Origin: Bog-756 sp052326605
Lineage (GTDB): Bacteria > Actinomycetota > Acidimicrobiia > Acidimicrobiales > RAAP-2
Direction of reading: 5' to 3'
NCBI GenBank assembly: GCA_052326605.1
Contig: JBKQMB010000044.1
Location: 1-64,000, forward strand
DNA: 64,000 nt
Part shown: piece after piece, positions 25,038 to 34,122 of the stretch
Layout of the letters: each line of letters opens with the position of its first letter
Numbering within the stretch: position 1 is the first letter of the stretch
Made by a program: the position numbers and the translations under genes
The notes under the pieces: generated by a model
What the model was told of the DNA's origin: nothing
Databases searched by the model: none
What the model saw: only the letters and a program-made list of their open reading frames with translations

Positions 25038-27275
25038 TCAGCCGGCGGATCCCGCCTGGGATGCGGTGCCCGCCGCCGTGGTCGTGGTGGTCTTCGTCGC
25101 AGCGGGGGCCGTGGGCGCCGCGGGGCCCGTGGTCGGCAACGGGATCGGACCCGTGGATTGGACGATCTGCGGCCCGGGGGGGATGCCCGGGGCGGTGACC
25201 GGATGGGTGGCCAGGTAGCTGTAGATGTCCCGCACCACCGGTGCTGCCGCCGTGGCGCCGTAACCGGCCTGGTCGATGACGCAGACCACCACGTACTGAG
25301 GGTCTGCCGTGGGGCCGAACCCGATGAACCAGGCGGTGGGCTCCTTGCCGGGGACGGTGTCGGCGGTGCCGGTCTTTCCGGCCAGGCCGCCGGGGAAGTT
25401 GAGGCCCTGGAAGGTCCCGTAGGCCGTCCCCCTCGGGTTCTGGACCACGCCGGTGAACCCCGCCAGCAGGGCCTGGTAGGCCGCCGGGGGGAGGTTCACG
25501 TGCCCGGTGACCTGTGGGGTGAAGCGCTTCACCACCTGCCCTGAGGGTGAGACGATAGCCGCGGCCACCTGGGGGGCGTACCGGGTGCCGCCGTTGGCGA
25601 AGGTGGAGTAGGCCACGGCCTGCTCGATCGGGGTGATGGCGGTGGCCCCCTGGCCGAAGGCCATCTGTACGTTGTCACCGGTGTACCAGGTGGTGTTGGG
25701 GAACCCGGTGGGGCTCAGCGCGTGCAGCTTGAGCCTCTCGGCCTGGCTGTCCACCCGGCCCTGGACCTCGCCGGGAAGGTCGATCCCGGTCAGCTCACCC
25801 AGGCTGTACTGGGCCGCCTGGTCCTGGATGGGGGTCTGCCCGTAGGTGGCCCGCTGGTCGTAGAAGAGGGCGCCCAGGTTGTAGAAGAAGTCGTCGCTGG
25901 ACACGGTGAGGGCGCTGGAGATGTCGAGGGAACCGAGCGCGCCGTCGCCCTCGCTGTTGTGGAGATTGCACGAGGTGCTGTTGTACTGGCAGCCTGGCAC
26001 CTTGAAGGTCCCCGAGTCGTCGTAGAACTCGTTCGGGGTCCACAGCCCGGAGTTGAGCGCGGCGGTGGCGGTGTTGAGCTTGAACGTTGACCCGGGCGTG
26101 TAGATGCCGGCGATGGCCCGGTTGATGAGGGGCTCGTTGTTGGCCGGGTCGGACAGGGCCGCGTACTGGGCGGTGGTGATCCCGCCCACCCAGATCGACG
26201 GGCTGTAGGTCGGGTAGGACGACATGGCGTACACGGCGCCGGTCTGGGGGCTCATCACGATCACCGCACCGCCGGTGGCCGCCGGGTAGCACCCGGTGTT
26301 GTTGTTGCACTGCGGATCGAGCCCCTTGCGGAGATTGAGGATCTGGGTGGCCAGGGCGTTGTCGGCCACCTGCTGGAGGTTGGTGTCGATGTTGGTGACG
26401 ATGTTGTCGCCCGGCGTGGCCGGCGTCGTCTTCAGCGCGCCCACCACCTGGCCCTCCGGGTTCACCTCGAGCTGCTGCTGGCCCGGCCCGCCACGCAGCT
26501 CCGCCTCGTACTGGTACTCGAGGCCCGACTGGCCGAAGGCGTCCCCGGCCTGGTACCCCTCTGCCGTCCGCGTCTTGAGCTCGGCAGCGTTGATGGTCCC
26601 CACGTACCCCAGCGTCTGGGCTGCCGGATAACCGGTCTGAGCGGGGCCGGGCAGCTCCAGTTGGGGATAGTTGCGCTGGGTGGTCTGCACCGACGACACC
26701 CCGGGGAACTCGGACTGGTGCTCCCTGATGTAGAGGATGTCGGACAGCGGGGCGTCGGACAGGACCGGCACCGGCTTGTAGAGGCTGTACCGGGGGTCGG
26801 CGACGGTGGCGTCGAGCTGCGCCGTGGTCTGGCCGATCAGTGCCGCCAGCCGGCCGACCACCGCCGGATCCTGTTGGGCGGTCACCCGGGACAGGGTGAT
26901 CTGCTGGGTGACCACGTTGTTCACCAGCGGGTTCCCGTACCGGTCGAGGACGAGCCCCCGGGTGGGGGCGACCGAGACCACGCGGATCTGGTTGGCGGTG
27001 ACGGCCTGGGCGGCCGCCGGCGCCTGCAGCACCGTCAGCGTCCACAAGCGCAGCCCGAGTACGGCGAACAGGCCGACCACCACCAGGCCGGTGATGCGCA
27101 GTCGCAGGCCGGGCCGGGAATCGGTGGTATCCGGCGCGTCCAGCATCGCCTCCATCGAGAAGCGGCTCTGGCGCATCTTCGGCTGCTTGGCCTTCTTGCG
27201 GTTGGGACGGCGGTCGGACTCCGTGCGGACGAACCGCCGCGAGCCGCGGAACGGATGGCGAAGTGATCGGCTCAC
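25038..27275 (-). CDS. mrdA: Penicillin-binding protein 2 (elongasome transpeptidase)
   Basis: About 745 residues. A basic cytoplasmic N-terminus, one TM helix (RLRITGLVVVGLFAVLGLRL), a pedestal domain, and a class B transpeptidase domain with catalytic SxxK as STFK in YTPGSTFKLN, the second motif SSD in VSSDDFFYNLG, and KTG in GLAGKTGTADT. The C-terminus is Ala/Thr/Pro-rich. It crosslinks peptidoglycan in lateral wall growth with MreBCD, encoded just upstream. GTG 27275 or TTG 27293 could be the start. The expected RodA/FtsW glycosyltransferase gene is not downstream; the radical SAM gene follows instead. Confidence 0.93.
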   Translation of the reverse strand: MSRSLRHPFRGSRRFVRTESDRRPNRKKAKQPKMRQSRFSMEAMLDAPDTTDSRPGLRLRITGLVVVGLFAVLGLRLWTLTVLQAPAAAQAVTANQIRVVSVAPTRGLVLDRYGNPLVNNVVTQQITLSRVTAQQDPAVVGRLAALIGQTTAQLDATVADPRYSLYKPVPVLSDAPLSDILYIREHQSEFPGVSSVQTTQRNYPQLELPGPAQTGYPAAQTLGYVGTINAAELKTRTAEGYQAGDAFGQSGLEYQYEAELRGGPGQQQLEVNPEGQVVGALKTTPATPGDNIVTNIDTNLQQVADNALATQILNLRKGLDPQCNNNTGCYPAATGGAVIVMSPQTGAVYAMSSYPTYSPSIWVGGITTAQYAALSDPANNEPLINRAIAGIYTPGSTFKLNTATAALNSGLWTPNEFYDDSGTFKVPGCQYNSTSCNLHNSEGDGALGSLDISSALTVSSDDFFYNLGALFYDQRATYGQTPIQDQAAQYSLGELTGIDLPGEVQGRVDSQAERLKLHALSPTGFPNTTWYTGDNVQMAFGQGATAITPIEQAVAYSTFANGGTRYAPQVAAAIVSPSGQVVKRFTPQVTGHVNLPPAAYQALLAGFTGVVQNPRGTAYGTFQGLNFPGGLAGKTGTADTVPGKEPTAWFIGFGPTADPQYVVVCVIDQAGYGATAAAPVVRDIYSYLATHPVTAPGIPPGPQIVQSTGPIPLPTTGPAAPTAPAATKTTTTTAAGTASQAGSAG

Positions 27276-27330
27276 GGGAGACCAGTATCCCAAGCATCGG
27301 GCCCGGAGCGGACGCGCCCCCGGAACTGCC

Positions 27331-27867
27331 TCATCGCAACACGCCCGAGGCGACGGCCGACGTCGGCATGCCCTCGGTCGAGGCCTCGGGCAGCGCCCAG
27401 GACACCAACCGCAGAGCGGGAAGGGCGAGGACGGCGTTCACCACCGACACCAGTACCACGATGCGCAGCAGGTCCACGTGGAGCATCTGCGGTTGGCCCA
27501 GCACGGAACCGAGCATGGCGTAGGCCATCTCGTAGAGTGCGCTCCCACCCAGCGCGGCCACCGGCGGGAGCCACCATGCCGAACGGTCGAGGGCCAGCGC
27601 GGCCCCTCCCACCGCGAAGCCGATCAAGCTCCCCACCAGGGCGGAGAGGCCGAAGGGCGTGGGAAGGAAGAGGTCCGCCACGAGGCCGGCCCCGAAGCCC
27701 ATGGTGGCGCCCCGACCGGGACCGCCGACCACGCCGGCCACGATCGGCAGCAGGATCATGATGTCCGGATGGACGCCTCCGACCCGGAGGTCGAGCATGA
27801 GGGTCTGCTGGACGACAACGAAGGCGAACACCACCAGAACGACGCGGGCAAGGTCGCGAGGGGTCAT
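27331..27867 (-). CDS. mreD: Rod shape-determining protein MreD
   Basis: 178-residue polytopic membrane protein. About five hydrophobic helices are visible (LARVVLVVFAFVVVQQTLML, IMILLPIVAGVVGG, FGLSALVGSLIGFAVGG, LLRIVVLVSVVNAVLALPA). Length, composition and position between mreC and PBP2 identify it. It links MreC to the cytoplasmic elongation machinery. The ATG at 27867 starts 50 bp after the mreC stop. Confidence 0.88.
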   Translation of the reverse strand: MTPRDLARVVLVVFAFVVVQQTLMLDLRVGGVHPDIMILLPIVAGVVGGPGRGATMGFGAGLVADLFLPTPFGLSALVGSLIGFAVGGAALALDRSAWWLPPVAALGGSALYEMAYAMLGSVLGQPQMLHVDLLRIVVLVSVVNAVLALPALRLVSWALPEASTEGMPTSAVASGVLR

Positions 27868-27916
27868 CGGACCGCCCGCTCCACTGCGGGGCGTCGGCGG
27901 TCGACGCCACCGCGGG

Positions 27917-28750
27917 TCATGCCGCCGGGCCCCACAGCACCACCGACACGTACCTGAGGTGGGCCAGATCGGCCAGGGGTTCCAGGACGACGGACTCCTG
28001 TGTCGCCGTGGCTCCGGTCCTGGCGGTGACCACCGAGGCCACCGGGATGCCTGGCGGGAAGAGGGCACCCTGGAGCCCACTGGTCGTGAACTGCTCGCCC
28101 TTGGTGAGCGGGGTGTTGTTCGGTACCAGGTCGGCGCTGAGCGGCTTGCCCGAGCCTTCGCCGGTCAGCACCGCCAGCGAGCCCGGGGCGGGGCCGTAGC
28201 GCACCCCGACCGAGGACTGGCCGTCGGTGATCAGCCGTACCGTCGCCGTGTCGTGGTTGGCCTGGACCACCATGCCCACCAGTCCGCCGGCCCCGACCAC
28301 CGGCATGTTCAGCTGCACCCCGTCGGCCCGCCCCACGCTGATGTCGACGGTGGCGGCGAAGTCGCTGGTGTCGTAGTCGGTCACCTCGGCCGGCACCGTC
28401 TGCAGGTTGGACAGAAAGGGCAGGTTGAGCAGCGCGGTGAGCTGTTGCATGGACTGGTCGACGTCGGCCTGCGAGGCGATCTGCTGCTTGAGCTGGCCGA
28501 TCTCGGCCTGGAGCTTCTGGTTCTGCTGGCGGACCGCTCCGTAGTGGACCGAACCGGCCAGGAAGCTCCCGATCGGCTCGACGATGTCGTTGACGCCGGA
28601 CCGCACCGGGGCGAAAGCGTCGGCTGCCACCGACTTCACCCCCGAGGTGATGACGTGGAAGCTCCCCCGGGCGTCGAGGGTGATGATGGTGACCGCGACA
28701 AGGACCAGCAGCAGCAGGGTGGTGCGAGGGCGGCGGGACCGCCGCGGCAT
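27917..28750 (-). CDS. mreC: Rod shape-determining protein MreC
   Basis: About 277 residues. Short basic N-terminus, one TM helix (TTLLLLVLVAVTIITLDARG), a coiled coil (VRQQNQKLQAEIGQLKQQIA, about residues 75-110) and a C-terminal beta domain with VGAGGLVGMVVQ and GALFPPGIPVASV. MreC forms periplasmic filaments that activate PBP2. It sits in the order mreB-mreC-mreD-PBP2. ATG 28750 is taken as start; GTG 28756 in frame is equally possible because no clear Shine-Dalgarno is present. Confidence 0.92.
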   Translation of the reverse strand: MPRRSRRPRTTLLLLVLVAVTIITLDARGSFHVITSGVKSVAADAFAPVRSGVNDIVEPIGSFLAGSVHYGAVRQQNQKLQAEIGQLKQQIASQADVDQSMQQLTALLNLPFLSNLQTVPAEVTDYDTSDFAATVDISVGRADGVQLNMPVVGAGGLVGMVVQANHDTATVRLITDGQSSVGVRYGPAPGSLAVLTGEGSGKPLSADLVPNNTPLTKGEQFTTSGLQGALFPPGIPVASVVTARTGATATQESVVLEPLADLAHLRYVSVVLWGPAA

Positions 28751-28778
28751 CGCCACAGGAGAGCTGCCCGCCGATCGG

Positions 28779-29810
28779 TCAGCGGGCCGACGAGGTGATG
28801 AGGACCTGCTTGAGGGCGTCGAACTCCTCGAGGCACTGCCCGCTGCCGATGGCGACGCAGTTCAGCGGATCGCGGGCCACCACGATCGGCATCCCGGTCT
28901 CCTGCATCAGGCGGCTGTCGAGACCGTGCAGCAGTGCGCCGCCACCGGTCAGGACGATGCCCTGCTCCATGATGTCGGCCGCCAGCTCCGGCGGGGTCCG
29001 GTCGAGGGTCACCTTGACGGCGTCCACGATGGCGGAGACCGGCTCGTCGATGGCCTTGCGGATCTCCTGGGTGGAGATGACCACCGTCTTCGGCAGCCCG
29101 GTGACCAGGTCGCGTCCGCGGATCTCCGCGTGGAGCTCCTCTTCGAGTTCGTAGGCGGAGCCCAGGGCGATCTTGATCTCCTCGGCAGTCCTCTCCCCGA
29201 GGGCCAGGCTGTACTCCTTCTTGACGAAGGAGACGATCGCCTCATCGAGCTCGTCGCCGCCGATACGGATCGACTGGCTGGTGACGATGCCGCCCAACGA
29301 GATGACTGCCACCTCGGTGGTACCACCGCCGATGTCCACCACCATGTTGCCGGTCGGCTCGTGCACGGGGAGCCCGGCGCCGATGGCCGCGGCCATGGGC
29401 TCCTCGATGATGTATGCCTTGCGGGCGCCGGCGTACTCGGCTGCCTCCATCACCGCACGCTGCTCGACCCCGGTGATCCCCGAGGGGACGCAGATGACCA
29501 TGCGGGGCTTGGCGAAGCGGCGCTGGTGCACCCGGTGGATGAAGTAGCGCAGCATCTTCTCGCAGATCTCGAAGTCGGCGATGACTCCGTCCTTCAGAGG
29601 CCGGATCGCCTGGATGTGGCTCGGCGTGCGACCGATCATCCGCTTGGCCTCGGCCCCCACGGCGAGCGGCCGGCCATCCTTGACGTTGACGGCGACCACC
29701 GAGGGCTCGTTCAGGACGATACCCCGGCCGCGGACGTACACCAGGGTGTTGGCGGTGCCAAGGTCGACTGCCATGTCGCGGCCGAGAAGGGAAAAACCAT
29801 TGTCGCGCAT
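28779..29810 (-). CDS. mreB: Cell shape-determining actin homologue MreB
   Basis: 343 residues. Actin-fold nucleotide motifs: phosphate 1 AVDLGTANTLVYVRGRG, phosphate 2 NMVVDIGGGTTEVAVIS, and adenosine motif IVLTGGGALLHGLD. GGAGGAG lies about 10 bases before the ATG. It organises lateral wall synthesis and implies a rod-shaped cell. It heads the mre-PBP2 operon, with the promoter expected in the 270 bp between it and ndk. Confidence 0.97.
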   Translation of the reverse strand: MRDNGFSLLGRDMAVDLGTANTLVYVRGRGIVLNEPSVVAVNVKDGRPLAVGAEAKRMIGRTPSHIQAIRPLKDGVIADFEICEKMLRYFIHRVHQRRFAKPRMVICVPSGITGVEQRAVMEAAEYAGARKAYIIEEPMAAAIGAGLPVHEPTGNMVVDIGGGTTEVAVISLGGIVTSQSIRIGGDELDEAIVSFVKKEYSLALGERTAEEIKIALGSAYELEEELHAEIRGRDLVTGLPKTVVISTQEIRKAIDEPVSAIVDAVKVTLDRTPPELAADIMEQGIVLTGGGALLHGLDSRLMQETGMPIVVARDPLNCVAIGSGQCLEEFDALKQVLITSSAR

Positions 29811-30063
29811 CAGAGATGCACTCCTCCGTCAGTAGTGGGTAGGGACTTCGCGAGTGCGTGTCACCACACCTGGGCTCCGCTGCACTCGTGCTTCGCTGCA
29901 AGCGGCATATGGCTCCTCAGGCTACGGGAATCGGCGGGTGCGCACAAGGCCGCCCCCCCGCCCGCTCGGCAGGGAGGGGGTCCGAGTGCAGCTCAGGGAT
30001 GGTGCAGACCCCGAGAATGGCCCGTCCCGCCGGCAGCCGGCCCGGCCGTCTCCCCAGGGCATG

Positions 30064-30077
30064 GGCCCGTTCGGGCC
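30064..30077 (-). terminator. GC hairpin downstream of ndk
   Basis: Perfect 6-bp inverted repeat GGCCCG-TT-CGGGCC eight bases beyond the ndk stop codon. It has no T-run. It could separate ndk transcription from the mre operon. The rest of 29811-30084 shows no gene. Confidence 0.4.
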
Positions 30078-30084
30078 AGACTCA

Positions 30085-30495
30085 TCAGTGCAGGCCCGGG
30101 AAGAAGATCTCGATCTCCCGTGCCGCCGACTCCGTGGAGTCCGATCCGTGCACGAGGTTCTCACCCATCTCGAGGGCGAGATCACCCCGGATCGTGCCGG
30201 GCGCGGCGTCCACCGGGTTGGTGGCGCCCATCAGGTTGCGCACCACCTTGTAGGTCTCGTCAGGGCCTTCCACTACCATCACCAGCGCCGGCGACCGGGT
30301 GATGAACAGCACCAGCTCGCCGAAGAAGGGCTTGCCCTGGTGCTCTTCGTAGTGCCGGCCCGCCACCTCCTCGGTGATGGTCCGCAGCTCGGCGGCGACC
30401 AGGCGCAGGCCCTTCCGCTCGATCCGGCCGATGATCTCTCCGGCAAGGCCGCGTTCGACCGCATCGGGCTTGGCGATGACAAGTGTTCGTCCCAC
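30085..30495 (-). CDS. ndk: Nucleoside diphosphate kinase
   Basis: 136 residues, typical of the family. Starts RTLVIAKPDAVERGLAGEII, ATP-site residues in GATNPVDAAPGTIRGD, and the phospho-histidine in ENLVHGSDS near residue 116. It balances NTP pools by phosphate transfer. It lies between folC and mreB, a conserved actinobacterial order. Confidence 0.97.
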   Translation of the reverse strand: MGRTLVIAKPDAVERGLAGEIIGRIERKGLRLVAAELRTITEEVAGRHYEEHQGKPFFGELVLFITRSPALVMVVEGPDETYKVVRNLMGATNPVDAAPGTIRGDLALEMGENLVHGSDSTESAAREIEIFFPGLH

Positions 30496-30590
30496 GAGCG
30501 GGGCAGGCTAGCCGACCACTCGCACCCTGTCAGACCCCGTGACCCGGGCGGTGGTCGACGCGATGGCCCCGACAACCACGCCGGGCCGAC

Positions 30591-31910
30591 TCACACCGTG
30601 TCGTGGACCAACAGACGCCGCGCGTCCGCCACCACGTAGAGGGAACCGCACACGATGATGCGGTCGTCCGGCCCGGCCCGTTCGACCGCCAGGCGCACCG
30701 CCTCGGCGGGGGATCCGGACAAGGTGACCTCCATCCCCAGACTGGCAGCGGCTTCGGCCACCACTTCGGCCGGCAGGGCACGCGGGGAGGCCGGGGCGCA
30801 GACCACGATCGACCGGATCCCGGCGGTCAGCAGGGCGTCGAGCATCGCCGCCGGATCGCGGCCTGACAGCATGCCGACGACGGCCACTGCGTCGCCGTCG
30901 ACGTTGAACTCCTCGACCAGCGAGCGGGCCAGGGCCACCATGCCGGCGGCATTGTGGGCGCCGTCCACCACCACCAGCGGATGGCGGCCGATCACCTCGA
31001 GGCGACCGGGCACCCGCACCCCTGCCAGGGCCTCGGCGACCACGTCCTCGTGCACCGGGGCACCGAAGAACGCCTCGACGGCAGCCAGGGCGCAGGACGC
31101 ATTGTCCCCCTGATGGGCGCCGTGGAGTGGGAGCAGCAGCTCGCCGTAGGCGGCAACCGGGGTGCGGAGGTCGAGCAGGCGCCCACCTACCGCCAGTCGG
31201 TTGGCGGTGCAGCCGAACTCCTGACCCCGGAACCAGACCTCGGACGCCCCGACCCGGAGCGCTGCCTCCCGGAGCAGCGCTACCAGGGTGGGGTCGGACT
31301 CGCCGATGACCACCCTGCTGTCCGGCTTGAAGATCCCCGACTTGTCGCGGGCGATGTCCTCGAGCGTCGGGCCGAGCACCTCGGTGTGGTCGAAGCTGAT
31401 GTTGGTCACGACGGCCACGTCCCCGTCGACCACGTTGGTGCAGTCCCACCGGCCGCCGAGGCCGACCTCCACGACAGCCACGTCGACGGCCTCGTCGGCG
31501 AACCAGGCGAGGGCCGCCGCCGTCAGCAGCTCGAACCGGGTGGGCCGGTCCCCCATCAGCTCCTCCAGCCGGGCCAGCGACTCGAGCACCTCGACGAAGG
31601 CGCCGTCGTCGATGGGCACCCCGTTCCGCGAGATCCGCTCGTTCACCCGGGCCAGATTGGGGCTGGTGTAGGTGCCGACCGACAACCCCTGACCGCCGAG
31701 CAGCGCCGTGACCATGGCCGCGGTGGAGCCCTTGCCATTGGTTCCGGTGATGTGCACGGACCGGTAGGCGGTCTGGGGATCTCCCAGCAGGTCCATCAGC
31801 TCGCGCATCCGGTCGAGGGTGGGGAGCGACCTGCGTGACGGCATGGCCGACTCGAAGTCGATGTGCGAGTCGAGCCAGTCGAGGGCGTCGGGAAGATCGT
31901 CGAAGTTCAC
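30591..31910 (-). CDS. folC: Folylpolyglutamate synthase / dihydrofolate synthase
   Basis: 439 residues of the Mur ligase superfamily. ATP loop ITGTNGKGSTAAMV, TSPNLARVNERI, VEVGLGGRWDCTNV, the carbamylated-Lys region SFDHTEVLGPTLEDIARDKSG, and C-terminal VVDGAHNAAGM. It adds glutamates to folates. GTG 31910 is chosen since it starts the family-typical sequence NFDDLPDALDWLDS; the frame extends upstream into clpX without support. It lies 68 bp after clpX. Confidence 0.94.
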   Translation of the reverse strand: MNFDDLPDALDWLDSHIDFESAMPSRRSLPTLDRMRELMDLLGDPQTAYRSVHITGTNGKGSTAAMVTALLGGQGLSVGTYTSPNLARVNERISRNGVPIDDGAFVEVLESLARLEELMGDRPTRFELLTAAALAWFADEAVDVAVVEVGLGGRWDCTNVVDGDVAVVTNISFDHTEVLGPTLEDIARDKSGIFKPDSRVVIGESDPTLVALLREAALRVGASEVWFRGQEFGCTANRLAVGGRLLDLRTPVAAYGELLLPLHGAHQGDNASCALAAVEAFFGAPVHEDVVAEALAGVRVPGRLEVIGRHPLVVVDGAHNAAGMVALARSLVEEFNVDGDAVAVVGMLSGRDPAAMLDALLTAGIRSIVVCAPASPRALPAEVVAEAAASLGMEVTLSGSPAEAVRLAVERAGPDDRIIVCGSLYVVADARRLLVHDTV

Positions 31911-31978
31911 GATTGCATCTGCAGGATCGGGCAGGCCGGGCCGGCCGTCGGCCCGCGGGCTCGTTCCGACGAGGGTCC

Positions 31979-33262
31979 TTAGGAGGCAGCTCTGCGGCTT
32001 CGGGCGGACTTGGCCGGAGGGCTGTTCAGCGGCACCAGGGTCGGATGCACCTTGTCGAGTACCACGGCACGGTCCACGACGCATTTGGAGATGTCGGTCC
32101 GGCTGGGCAGGTCGTACATGACCTCGAGGAGGACCTCCTCGAGGATTGCGCGCAGCCCCCTGGCCCCGGTCCCCCGCAGCAGCGCCTGTTCGGCCACCGC
32201 CTCGAGGGCGTCGTCGGTCAGCTCGAGTTCGACCTGGTCGAGTTCGAAGACCCTCTTGTACTGGCGGGTCAGTGCGTTCTTCGGCTCGACCAGGATGCGG
32301 ATGAGCGCCTCCTTGTAGAGGTGGGAGACCGCCCCCACCACCGGCAGTCGGCCGATGAACTCGGGGATCAGCCCGAACTTCATCAGGTCTTCGGGGAGCA
32401 CGTGGCGGAGCAGCTCGGAGTCGTCCCGCTCGGACGCCTTGCGCACTTCGGCGCGGAAGCCCATCCCCTTGCGGCCGATACGGTTCTCGATGATCGTGTC
32501 GACCCCGGCGAAGGCCCCGCCGCAGATGAACAGGATGTTGGTGGTGTCGATCTGGATGAACTCCTGGTGAGGGTGCTTGCGCCCACCCTGCGGGGGGACC
32601 GACGCGGTCGTGCCCTCGAGGATCTTCAACAGCGCCTGTTGCACCCCTTCGCCGGAGACGTCGCGGGTGATCGAGGGGTTCTCCGACTTTCGGGCGATCT
32701 TGTCGATCTCGTCGATGTAGATGATGCCGGTCTCGGCCCGCTTGACGTCGTAATCAGCGGCCTGGATCAACTTCAACAGGATGTTCTCGACGTCCTCGCC
32801 CACATAGCCGGCCTCGGTGAGCGCTGTGGCATCGGCGATGGCGAAGGGCACGTTGAGCATCCGGGCCAGCGTCTGGGCCAGGAGGGTCTTGCCGCAGCCC
32901 GTGGGGCCGAGGAGGAGGATGTTCGACTTGGCCAGCTCCACCTCGTTGTCGTTGGTGCCGTTGCTGCCCGCCTGGACCCGCTTGTAGTGGTTGTAGACGG
33001 CGACCGAGAGGATCTTCTTTGCGTACTCCTGCCCGATCACGTAGTCGTTGAGGAACTCGTAGATCTCCTTCGGCTTCGGCAGCTCTTCGAAGGTGAGTTC
33101 CGTGGTGTCGGCCAACTCCTCGGCGATGATGTCGTTGCACAGCTCGATGCACTCATCGCAGATGTACACGCCGGGCCCGGCGATCAGCTTCTTCACCTGC
33201 TTCTGCGACTTGCCGCAGAAGCTGCACTTCACAAGATCGCCCCCGTCTCCGAACTTCGCCAC
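31979..33262 (-). CDS. clpX: ATP-dependent Clp protease ATP-binding subunit ClpX
   Basis: 427 residues. N-terminal C4 zinc finger CSFCGKS and CDECIELC (residues 14-43) for substrate and adaptor binding, AAA+ core with Walker A GPTGCGKTLLAQ, pore loop GYVGEDVEN, Walker B IIYIDEIDKI and sensor 2 GTGARGLRAI. It unfolds substrates for ClpP. The order tig-clpP-clpX is conserved. A 206-bp gap from clpP may hold an internal promoter. Confidence 0.97.
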   Translation of the reverse strand: MAKFGDGGDLVKCSFCGKSQKQVKKLIAGPGVYICDECIELCNDIIAEELADTTELTFEELPKPKEIYEFLNDYVIGQEYAKKILSVAVYNHYKRVQAGSNGTNDNEVELAKSNILLLGPTGCGKTLLAQTLARMLNVPFAIADATALTEAGYVGEDVENILLKLIQAADYDVKRAETGIIYIDEIDKIARKSENPSITRDVSGEGVQQALLKILEGTTASVPPQGGRKHPHQEFIQIDTTNILFICGGAFAGVDTIIENRIGRKGMGFRAEVRKASERDDSELLRHVLPEDLMKFGLIPEFIGRLPVVGAVSHLYKEALIRILVEPKNALTRQYKRVFELDQVELELTDDALEAVAEQALLRGTGARGLRAILEEVLLEVMYDLPSRTDISKCVVDRAVVLDKVHPTLVPLNSPPAKSARSRRAAS

Positions 33263-33468
33263 GTCGGTTCCTCTTGTCCTTCTGTCAGTGGTCCCTGTTG
33301 CTCATACGTACGTGCTGCTCGCTACGACCCTGCTGCCCGATGTGGCGTCACCCGCCGCATCGCTCGCTGCCCTGCACCTCCGTCCGGGGCGACCCATGCC
33401 CCCGGCACGTCTCCCGACTCCTCAACCCTAGCGGCTGGGCCGGCTCCGACGGGCCTCCGTGCACCGGA

Positions 33469-34122
33469 CTAGGCCGCCCCGACCGCCTCGATGCCGACGG
33501 CGTCCCTGGCCGAGATCACTTCGTCGATCAATCCGTAGGCCACCGCTTCTTCCGCCGTCATGATGAAGTCGCGGTCTGTGTCCTTGGAAACGCGCTCGAC
33601 CGTCTGGCCGGTGTCGCCGGCCAGCATCCCGTTGAGGAGGTCGCGCATCCGCAGGATCTCCTTGGCCTGGAGCTCGATGTCGCTGGCCTGGCCCTCCACG
33701 CCACCGAACGGCTGGTGCAACAGGATGCGGGCATGGGGCAGGGCGAAGCGCTTTCCCCTGGTGCCCGCTCCGAGGAGGACCGCAGCAGCCGAGGCCGCCT
33801 GTCCGAAGCAGAAGGTGGACATGTCCGGCTTGATGTACTTCATCGTGTCGTAGATGGCGAACAGCGCCGTGATGTCGCCGCCGGGCGAATTGATGTAGAG
33901 GTGGATGTCCTTGTCCGCCTCTTCCGACTCCAGGAAGAGGAGCTGGGCGCAGACCAGGTTGGCCACCGTGTCGTTGATCGGTGTGCCGAGGAAGATGATC
34001 CGCTCCCGCAGGAGGCGCGAGTACAGGTCGTAGTTGCGCTCTCCCCTGCTGGTGGACTCGACCACCCACGGCACACTGTACGCCTGTGCATCCATCGGCC
34101 TGGTTGCCTCTGTGAAGCTCAT
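33469..34122 (-). CDS. clpP: ATP-dependent Clp protease proteolytic subunit
   Basis: 217 residues. Catalytic Ser in GQAASAAAVLL, His in ARILLHQPFGG and Asp in SKDTDRDFIM; entry region RIIFLGTPINDTVANL and YINSPGGDITA. It forms the 14-mer chamber with ClpX or ClpC. Its ATG overlaps the trigger-factor stop (ATGA), indicating coupling. Actinobacteria usually carry two clpP genes in tandem; only one is here. Confidence 0.97.
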   Translation of the reverse strand: MSFTEATRPMDAQAYSVPWVVESTSRGERNYDLYSRLLRERIIFLGTPINDTVANLVCAQLLFLESEEADKDIHLYINSPGGDITALFAIYDTMKYIKPDMSTFCFGQAASAAAVLLGAGTRGKRFALPHARILLHQPFGGVEGQASDIELQAKEILRMRDLLNGMLAGDTGQTVERVSKDTDRDFIMTAEEAVAYGLIDEVISARDAVGIEAVGAA

